A stretch of DNA of 11,300 nt from the NCBI GenBank assembly GCA_910585795.1, contig CAJUFV010000028.1, positions 1-11,300 on the forward strand, written 5' to 3'. Under the pieces are notes generated by a model. That model did no database searches, had not been told where the DNA came from, and saw nothing but the letters and a program-made list of their open reading frames with translations. How positions within the stretch are numbered: the stretch's first letter is position 1; each line of letters begins with the position of its first letter. This document shows positions 6,368-11,300 of the stretch, piece after piece. This DNA is from an uncultured Clostridia bacterium (GTDB lineage Bacteria > Bacillota > Clostridia > UBA1381). A program made the position numbers and the translations under genes.

Positions 6368-6709
6368 TTAAGCGTTATTAGGTATATGACCAACCCTATC
6401 TCTGCCTACGCTTACGCGCTTTGCCATTTTCTGAGCATCATCAGTAGGTCTTGCAATTATATGCTTGTTTATTAATCCCGAAACACCTTCAGCGGCTCTT
6501 GCAGCCGCGTCTACCGCGGCAGTGACCGCGCTTACGCTTCCCTGAAGCTTAACCGCCATAATAAGAGGTACTTCCACTGATTCAGCATTTGCGGGTTTGT
6601 TGGAATCAATCGCAATAATCCTTACGTCTGCCGCCTTTGCAGCGGCATCCGCAGCAGTTATTGCGGTTACAAAACCAAACATTTCAATAATTCCTATTGC
6701 ATCATTCAT
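6368..6709 (-). CDS. Hexameric BMC shell protein with expanded pore loop (BMC-H, 113 aa)
   Basis: This BMC-domain protein starts MNDAIGIIEMFGFVTAITAA and has HIIARPTDDAQKMAK (83-97) at the domain end. The loop that normally forms the pore (KIGSG in PduA) is replaced by a longer stretch, SNKPANAESVEVP (36-48), so the central opening should be larger, gated or closed. A short tail (98-113, with VGRDRVGHIP) follows the domain. It is the first shell gene in the operon, directly after the alcohol dehydrogenase. The ribosome site is a modest AGGTG (6715-6719). Similar variant BMC-H proteins are known from glycyl-radical microcompartment loci. I see no iron-sulfur cysteines. Confidence 0.9.
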   Translation of the reverse strand: MNDAIGIIEMFGFVTAITAADAAAKAADVRIIAIDSNKPANAESVEVPLIMAVKLQGSVSAVTAAVDAAARAAEGVSGLINKHIIARPTDDAQKMAKRVSVGRDRVGHIPNNA

Positions 6710-6742
6710 TGTTACACCTGTCCTTTCCTTAATTCAGAAGGA

Positions 6743-7999
6743 TTAAAAATCTTTATTGATGTAAGCAATTTTCAGACCCTTTTGAGCAAGATTTGTCTCA
6801 AGAGCTTCATTCAGTTCATTCAAACCAAATCTATGTGTAATCAATTCCTTTATCGGAAGTCCGATTGCGTTAGCTCTCTTAAGAAAATCAAATGTTGTAG
6901 CATAATCTCTAAGTGTATAAACCCAAGAGCCTACAAGTGTAATTTCCTTTGAGCATAAATCAAAATGCGGATTAATTGTCGCATCACCGCCGTTAATAAA
7001 GAAACCAAGCTCACAAAGTCCTCCGCCATTCCTGATAAAATGATAAATATTGCTGTGAGCAACGGGAGAACCTGTACACTGGAATGCAAAATCCGCAAGA
7101 TAACCGCCGAAAGTATCCTTAACAGCATTTGCAAGATTATCAATTCCCTTATGATTCATAAAATTAACTGTCGCCTTTGCGCCCATTCTTTTTGCGAATT
7201 CAAGTCTTTGCTCATTGCCGTCAACAGCAACGATATTTTCAACACCCATTGTACGCAAAACCGCAATACATATAAGACCGATAGGACCACAGCCCTGAAC
7301 AACAACCTTTGAATTAAATCTCAAAATATCTGTTGTCTTTGCTCTTTCAACAGCATGTACAAGCACTGCGCAAGGTTCAATAAGAATTCTTGAATCAAGG
7401 TCAAGGTCTGATACATTAAAAAATGTTGAACCAAACTTACCGCCCCTGATAAAGATGTAATCACTGTACCAGCCATTCAAATGAACATCATCATCCGGAA
7501 GAAGTCCGTATACATCGGCTCCTCCAACATTCTGTTTATTAAGGTCATACATTGTTATATCAGGATCATCCTTGAATATCATACATGTAACAATCTTATC
7601 TCCAACCTTTACAGGTTTGCCGGCGCTATCCACTTTCACATTCTTACCCATCTTGACGATTTCACCTGTACCCTCATGACCAAGAACTACCGGAATAAGC
7701 GAGAATGGGTCATTCTTATATTCGTGAGCGTCTGTACCGCAGACACCGCAGCCCTCAACCTTCACAAGAATATCGTCATCACCAACCTCCGGAATAGGAT
7801 ATTCCTGAATTTCAAAATGCTTGAGGTCAGTCATCATAGCGACTTTTGCCGTCTTTGGAATATCGCCTTTTGTACCGCATGAACAGCCGCCGGAGCATTG
7901 CTTCCGCGGAGTCGCTGCCGGAGCACCGCCTGTCATTTCCTGCAAAACCTGAGCGACAAGCTTTGCAACTTCATTTTCATTTATTGTCAAGGTTATCAT
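6743..7999 (-). CDS. Zinc-dependent medium-chain alcohol dehydrogenase with encapsulation peptide
   Basis: Within the compartment this 418 aa NAD(H) alcohol dehydrogenase most likely reduces lactaldehyde to 1,2-propanediol (or propionaldehyde to propanol) and so regenerates NAD for the aldehyde dehydrogenase. Residues 6-22 (INENEVAKLVAQVLQEM) form an amphipathic encapsulation-type helix, followed by a flexible linker with CSGGCSCG (35-42). The GroES-like catalytic domain has Cys87 in GVCGTD, His108-Glu109 in GHEG and EPCA (208-211) as the zinc site. The Rossmann motif is GCGPIG (236-241), with Asp260 favouring NAD. The four-cysteine structural zinc lobe of classical enzymes is missing (only Cys139 between residues 100 and 180). 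The ATG at 7999 sits directly against GGGAG with no spacing. The TTG at 7988-7990 has 9 nt spacing and may be the real start, giving 415 aa. It is not the iron-type PduQ. Confidence 0.93.
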   Translation of the reverse strand: MITLTINENEVAKLVAQVLQEMTGGAPAATPRKQCSGGCSCGTKGDIPKTAKVAMMTDLKHFEIQEYPIPEVGDDDILVKVEGCGVCGTDAHEYKNDPFSLIPVVLGHEGTGEIVKMGKNVKVDSAGKPVKVGDKIVTCMIFKDDPDITMYDLNKQNVGGADVYGLLPDDDVHLNGWYSDYIFIRGGKFGSTFFNVSDLDLDSRILIEPCAVLVHAVERAKTTDILRFNSKVVVQGCGPIGLICIAVLRTMGVENIVAVDGNEQRLEFAKRMGAKATVNFMNHKGIDNLANAVKDTFGGYLADFAFQCTGSPVAHSNIYHFIRNGGGLCELGFFINGGDATINPHFDLCSKEITLVGSWVYTLRDYATTFDFLKRANAIGLPIKELITHRFGLNELNEALETNLAQKGLKIAYINKDF

Positions 8000-8019
8000 C
8001 TCCCTTTCTGAATAATATG

Positions 8020-8063
8020 CAGTATAACTGTTTTAACAATGTTAAAAATTCTATAACATAGAA
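8020..8063 (-). other. Three back-to-back triloop stem-loops between aldehyde and alcohol dehydrogenase genes
   Basis: Within 44 nt lie CAGT-ATA-ACTG (8020-8030), TTTTAAC-AAT-GTTAAAA (8031-8047) and TTCTAT-AAC-ATAGAA (8049-8063). All are perfect palindromes with 3-nt centres and almost no bases between them. None is followed by a U-tract on the transcript. They may be an mRNA processing or stability element, or operator-like DNA sites. Confidence 0.5.
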
Positions 8064-8107
8064 AACCATTTACCGCCGCAAAAATAACCAAAAGTATTCA
8101 ACACTTT

Positions 8108-9535
8108 TTATACAATATTAAGAGCATCTGAAAGTACACATCTTCTCTGACGCGTAAAGCTCCTCGGAGAAGTAATACCCTCGCCTGTAGGACCTGCTAT
8201 AGTAAATGTTGTCCATCCCTCAGCGTTAAAGCCTATACCGGCATAGCTTGGAGCATTTTTCACAAAAATTGTTGTGCAGATTGCTTTTGCGTACTGCGTC
8301 ATGTGGTCAACATTTTTTGAATGCAGATGCGCGCTGTGACGGTTACCATGTTCAGCCTTAACAGCCATCTCTACAGCTTCATCAAATGTATCTACCCTTA
8401 CAATCGGTAATATAGGCATCATCAGCTCCGTCTGAACAAATGCCTGTGAAAATTCTGTCTCACAAATAATACATCTTATATCATCCTTAGCTTGAATACC
8501 AATCTGAGCAAGGATTTTCTTAGCGTCGCGCCCAACCCAATCCTTATTAATAACTCTCTTTGGCTTGTCACCCTCTTTTTTAGGCTTTGACCAGACAAGC
8601 ACGACATCCTCAAGCTGTTTAATCTGCGTTTCATTAAGCAGATATGCACCGTTTTTCAGCATATGATGAATAAGCTCATCAGCTACATTCTTCATAACAA
8701 AGCATTCCTTTTCCGCAATACACGGAAGGTTATTATCAAATGTACATCCGTCAATAATATCCTTTGCTGCCTTTGGAATATCAGCCGTATCGTCAACCAC
8801 AACCGGAGGATTGCCCGCTCCGGCGCCTATAGCTTTCTTTCCTGATGAAAGAAGCATTTTAACAACACCAGGACCACCTGTAGCAACAAGCATTCTCACT
8901 GACGGGTCATTTACCATTTTATTTGATGTATCCATTGTCGGATTCGCAACAGTAGCCACAATATTTTCAGGACCTCCGGCCGCAAGCACAGCTCTGTTTA
9001 CAAGGTCAACTGCATATGCCGATATTTTTTTCGCATGCGGATGAGGATTGAACAAAACTCCGTTGCCTCCTGCAAGCATACATATACTGTTACATATAAC
9101 TGTACAGCTTGGATTTGTCGATGGAGTAATCGCGCCGATTATTCCAAACGGAGCCATTTCAACAAGTGTAAGACCCCTGTCCCCCGAAAGAGCGCGTGTT
9201 TCCAAATCAGATGTACCCAATGTTTTATCCGCAACAAGATGATGCTTCAAAATCTTATGGTATATGTTGCCCATCTTTGTATCTTCAACAGCAAGCTTTG
9301 CCATTGCTTCAGCTTCAGCGTGCGTTAGCTTTCTTATTTCATTTATAATATTTTCTCTCTGTTCTTTATTGTAATGTCTAAAGGTCGTATAGGCTTTATT
9401 ACAAGCTGCAATAGCCTCTTCCATTGTATCAAACACGCCCAGCTGTTTCCTCTTCGGCATGTTATCGTAAGATGAAAGATTCATACCTGCAAGTACATTC
9501 TTAACAATTTCACTTACCTGTTTTTCATCTACCAT
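8108..9535 (-). CDS. pduP: CoA-acylating aldehyde dehydrogenase of the microcompartment (PduP type)
   Basis: This 475 aa enzyme converts an aldehyde, NAD and CoA to acyl-CoA and NADH. With the aldolase upstream the substrate is probably lactaldehyde, or propionaldehyde if a diol dehydratase exists elsewhere. The catalytic cysteine is Cys272 in NLPCIAEKE; nearby motifs are TPSTNPSCT (137-145), ATGGPGVVK (218-226) and GAGAGNPPVVV (237-247). Residues 2-18 (VDEKQVSEIVKNVLAGM) form the encapsulation peptide, joined by a short linker to the enzyme from about residue 30. The frame extends 35 codons further upstream inside the preceding gene, but the ATG at 9533-9535 has AGGAGG (9547-9552) 11 nt upstream and gives the family's usual start. 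It overlaps the previous gene by 11 nt, which suggests translational coupling. Confidence 0.95.
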   Translation of the reverse strand: MVDEKQVSEIVKNVLAGMNLSSYDNMPKRKQLGVFDTMEEAIAACNKAYTTFRHYNKEQRENIINEIRKLTHAEAEAMAKLAVEDTKMGNIYHKILKHHLVADKTLGTSDLETRALSGDRGLTLVEMAPFGIIGAITPSTNPSCTVICNSICMLAGGNGVLFNPHPHAKKISAYAVDLVNRAVLAAGGPENIVATVANPTMDTSNKMVNDPSVRMLVATGGPGVVKMLLSSGKKAIGAGAGNPPVVVDDTADIPKAAKDIIDGCTFDNNLPCIAEKECFVMKNVADELIHHMLKNGAYLLNETQIKQLEDVVLVWSKPKKEGDKPKRVINKDWVGRDAKKILAQIGIQAKDDIRCIICETEFSQAFVQTELMMPILPIVRVDTFDEAVEMAVKAEHGNRHSAHLHSKNVDHMTQYAKAICTTIFVKNAPSYAGIGFNAEGWTTFTIAGPTGEGITSPRSFTRQRRCVLSDALNIV

Positions 9536-10133
9536 TAACTTCTGGACCTCCTTTAAATCGCGCTTCAAAGTATGCCGAGGCGACTGCCGCAAGAAGTATA
9601 TCCTGTTCCTTGCTGCCACCGGAAACTCCGATACCGCCATATATTTTATTGTTTATTATAAGCGGATACCCTCCGCCAAGAAGTAATAAACCATTTCCGT
9701 TTGTTAAACCGTCCAGAGAACCGCCTCTTGATTCAATAAGCGCGGTATGTGTTGGCATTTTCAGCGCAGCTGAGGTATATGCTTTATCCTGAGAAGCTCT
9801 GATACTTGCTATGTAACTGTCGTCCATGGCATGAAGAATAATTAAATTTGCGCCTTCATTACATATTGAAACAACTATATTTATTCCGATTATTCCCGCC
9901 GCAATTTCAACAGCTTTGGCAATATCTTTTGCAATATCAATTGTGAGCCTTTCCGGAAAATTATTTTTATCCGTCGGTGTACAGACCTCTTTTTTAAACG
10001 GTTTAACCTGTACAGCATGTGCAGCATGTAATACCTCTGTTGTCGTGGATTGTTTAGACGATTGTTTTAATGCCGGACTTGCCGCGCCGATATTTTTTGC
10101 AACCTCGCCAACAAGCTCATCTATTGTTTTCAC
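9525..10133 (-). CDS. GlcG/HbpS-family protein (PduO C-terminal domain-like) with encapsulation-type helix
   Basis: Residues 62-195 form a GlcG/HbpS domain (Pfam Haem_degrading, as in the C-terminal part of PduO). Visible signatures are IASIRASQDKAYTSAALKMP (108-127), LLGGGYPLII (151-160), YGGIGVSGG (165-173) and EQDILLAAVA (176-185). The family includes haem-binding and redox-sensing proteins, and its exact task in microcompartments is not settled. The first 16 residues (MKTIDELVGEVAKNIG) look like an encapsulation peptide, followed by a low-complexity linker (17-60), so the protein is probably lumenal. I chose the GTG start at 10131-10133, which has AAAGGGGG (10141-10148) 7 nt upstream. The ATGs at 10163 and 10202 lack ribosome sites and add a family-atypical leader. 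The result is 202 aa. No ATP:cobalamin adenosyltransferase domain is attached. Confidence 0.87.
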   Translation of the reverse strand: MKTIDELVGEVAKNIGAASPALKQSSKQSTTTEVLHAAHAVQVKPFKKEVCTPTDKNNFPERLTIDIAKDIAKAVEIAAGIIGINIVVSICNEGANLIILHAMDDSYIASIRASQDKAYTSAALKMPTHTALIESRGGSLDGLTNGNGLLLLGGGYPLIINNKIYGGIGVSGGSKEQDILLAAVASAYFEARFKGGPEVNGR

Positions 10134-10166
10134 TGCACCGCCCCCTTTTATACTGACATACATTCT

Positions 10167-10200
10167 GGATTTATTTAATTTATTATTTATATATAAACCC
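10167..10200 (-). other. AT-rich stem-loop after the aldolase gene
   Basis: On the transcript GGGTTTAT (10193-10200) pairs with ATAAATCC (10167-10174), 8 bp with one wobble, around an 18-nt AT-rich loop. There is no U-tract. It lies in the 82-nt gap between the aldolase stop and the GTG start of the GlcG/HbpS gene. Confidence 0.3.
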
Positions 10201-10215
10201 ATAAACTTATCAGTC

Positions 10216-11097
10216 TTATTTATTCATCTGTTCAAGAACTTTTTTTGTAACTTCGGCTACAAGACTTTCAATATCCTTATTATTTGATGATGGAGTAGGA
10301 CATACCTGTGACGGCAGCGGCTGGAAACCATGATAAGCCGCAGATGATTCTACACCATACTTTTCATTTGCTTCTGTAGGTGACATTGAGCATGTGTCAT
10401 CACCGGCATAACAACCCGGACAAAGTTTTTCCATAGGATGCTTACCGGAAACGCCAAATTGTTTTCTAAGGTCAACTAGTTTTTTAACTTCTCCGCATGG
10501 AATTTCCTTTTCTCCACCCAACATTCTCGCATAGAAAAGAAGTTTTGCATAAAATTCTGTTGATTCCATTCTGAAAAACGCGGTATTAAGGTCACAGCCA
10601 AATGAAAGAGCGCCATGATTGGCAAGAAGAATTGCATCATAATCCTGAAGATACGGTTCAAGTGATTCGGGAATTTCCATAGTTGACGGGGTACCGTACT
10701 GAGCGATGGGAACAGCGCCAAGAAAAATAATAGCCTCAGGCATAATAAGCTTATCAAGCGGGATACCTGCAATAGCAAAAGATGTTGCAATCGGAGGGTG
10801 CGCATGAACAACCGACTTTACATCCGGTCTTTGCTGATATACTTTAAGATGCATTTTAAATTCCGATGAAGGTCTCCACGGACCGTTAGATTCCTTAAGA
10901 TTACCCTGACCATCAACTTTACAAATCATATCAGGAGTCATAAAGCCCTTACTAACGCCTGTAGGTGTCACATAGTAGGTATCCTTATCTATTTGAACAG
11001 AAAAGTTACCATCATTTGCGGCAACAAATCCATCATTATAAATTCTCCTACCAATTTCGCATAATTCTTTCTTAATCTCAAAGTCAGATTTATACAT
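10216..11097 (-). CDS. fucA: Class II aldolase (fuculose/rhamnulose-1-phosphate type) with C-terminal encapsulation peptide
   Basis: This 293 aa zinc aldolase probably cleaves L-fuculose-1-phosphate or L-rhamnulose-1-phosphate to DHAP and L-lactaldehyde. Class II aldolase/adducin head motifs are GNFSV (30-34), TPTGVSKG (44-51), PSSEFKMHL with Glu79 (76-84), VVHAHPP with His98 and His100 (96-102), and LLANHGA with His161 (157-163), the zinc-binding histidines. Classical FucA is about 215 aa. Here an extension of about 80 residues follows: CPGCYAGDDTC (226-236), a Pro/Ser linker, and an amphipathic helix DIESLVAEVTKKVLEQM (275-291) that fits an encapsulation peptide. It is the first gene of the operon. 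AGAGGG (11104-11109) lies 6 nt before the ATG. Which sugar phosphate is used cannot be told from the sequence, and no isomerase or kinase lies in the window. Confidence 0.92.
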   Translation of the reverse strand: MYKSDFEIKKELCEIGRRIYNDGFVAANDGNFSVQIDKDTYYVTPTGVSKGFMTPDMICKVDGQGNLKESNGPWRPSSEFKMHLKVYQQRPDVKSVVHAHPPIATSFAIAGIPLDKLIMPEAIIFLGAVPIAQYGTPSTMEIPESLEPYLQDYDAILLANHGALSFGCDLNTAFFRMESTEFYAKLLFYARMLGGEKEIPCGEVKKLVDLRKQFGVSGKHPMEKLCPGCYAGDDTCSMSPTEANEKYGVESSAAYHGFQPLPSQVCPTPSSNNKDIESLVAEVTKKVLEQMNK

Positions 11098-11116
11098 ATT
11101 TTTCCCTCTTTTCTTT

Positions 11117-11141
11117 GTTTTATTTTGTTTTATTTTGTTTT
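11117..11141 (-). repeat. Short tandem repeat in the operon leader
   Basis: The 10-bp unit GTTTTATTTT (plus strand) occurs 2.5 times in a row (11117-11126, 11127-11136, 11137-11141). On the mRNA it gives an unstructured A/C-rich leader between the predicted transcription start and the ribosome site. Confidence 0.6.
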
Positions 11142-11147
11142 GTCTTT

Positions 11148-11176
11148 ATTATACACCATTATAGCTGTATTGTAAA
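11148..11176 (-). promoter_or_regulatory. Main promoter of the microcompartment operon
   Basis: On the minus strand TTTACA (11171-11176), a 17-nt spacer and TATAAT (11148-11153) make a near-consensus sigma-A promoter. The predicted start is near 11141, leaving a leader of about 44 nt before the aldolase ATG. A second TATAAT lies within the spacer but has no suitably spaced -35 box. Confidence 0.75.
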
Positions 11177-11245
11177 GACCTTCTATGCGTTTTTTTAATG
11201 TTTTTGTCAAAATTCCTAAAGGATATATTGTTATTAACTGTATGT

Positions 11246-11268
11246 TATTATTTTATCACAAAACAATA
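11246..11268. promoter_or_regulatory. Imperfect 23-bp palindrome upstream of the operon promoter
   Basis: Arms of 11 bp around a central C (11257) match at 9 of 11 positions: TATTnTTTTnT and its reverse complement. It lies about 70 bp upstream of the -35 box, a possible site for an activator or repressor. One half contains TCACAA. The rest of the non-coding stretch 11098-11300 holds the promoter, the leader repeat and a direct repeat of GTTATTA (11230-11236 and 11244-11250). In AT-rich DNA such symmetry can arise by chance. Confidence 0.35.
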
Positions 11269-11300
11269 GTATTTTGCAAGTGTTTTAACTAACATTTTGC

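Noticed and set aside
9536..9640. 35-codon upstream extension of the aldehyde dehydrogenase frame
   Set aside because: It overlaps the GlcG/HbpS coding region in another frame, is basic and unlike the family, and the internal ATG at 9535 has a strong AGGAGG site and a standard encapsulation peptide.
10134..10202. Longer ATG start for the GlcG/HbpS gene
   Set aside because: The ATGs at 10163 and 10202 have no ribosome site. The GTG at 10133 has AAAGGGGG at good spacing and begins with a targeting helix.
1..11300. CRISPR arrays, insertion sequences, tRNA or rRNA genes
   Set aside because: No spaced direct repeats, transposase frames, terminal inverted repeats or RNA gene signatures were seen on either strand.

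Overview
The window comes from an AT-rich anaerobic Firmicute, most likely a Clostridia-class gut-type fermenter. This rests on the base composition, the Gram-positive style promoters (TTTACA or TTGCTT, 17 nt, TATAAT), strong AGGAGG ribosome sites, and genes that read like those of Clostridium, Ruminococcus or Lachnospiraceae. Genus cannot be read from the sequence.

Left part (1-2010, plus strand): two independent housekeeping-type genes, each with its own promoter and terminator. They are ilvE, a branched-chain amino acid aminotransferase, and a maltose/galactoside-type O-acetyltransferase whose true start is 30 nt inside the longest open frame.

Right part (2011-11300, minus strand): one long operon for a bacterial microcompartment (BMC). 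It is transcribed leftward from a clear promoter at 11148-11176 and ends at a hairpin terminator at 2015-2041. In transcription order it encodes a class II aldolase (fuculose/rhamnulose-1-phosphate type), a GlcG/HbpS (PduO C-terminal-like) protein, a CoA-acylating aldehyde dehydrogenase (PduP type), a zinc alcohol dehydrogenase, four hexameric shell proteins (113, 89, 144 and 91 aa), the phosphotransacylase PduL, a BMC vertex protein (EutN/CcmL type), the flavo-iron-sulfur protein PduS and the trimeric iron-sulfur shell protein PduT.

Inferred pathway: the aldolase splits a deoxysugar phosphate into DHAP and lactaldehyde. The aldehyde is trapped in the shell. The aldehyde dehydrogenase oxidises part of it to an acyl-CoA, the alcohol dehydrogenase reduces part of it and recycles NAD, and PduL regenerates CoA by making the acyl phosphate. 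PduS with PduT offers a redox route across the shell. Gene content and order resemble the fucose/rhamnose (GRM5-type) loci of clostridia, but no glycyl-radical diol dehydratase or activase is present, and the operon promoter lies directly before the aldolase. The dehydratase is therefore either outside this window or not part of this system.

Most notable points: a shell protein with a lysine-rich tail ending in an AT-hook-like RGRP motif; encapsulation-type helices on all five non-shell proteins other than PduS; cysteine-rich linkers between enzyme and targeting helix in the aldolase and alcohol dehydrogenase; and stem-loops without U-tracts in many intercistronic gaps, including three back-to-back hairpins before the alcohol dehydrogenase gene.
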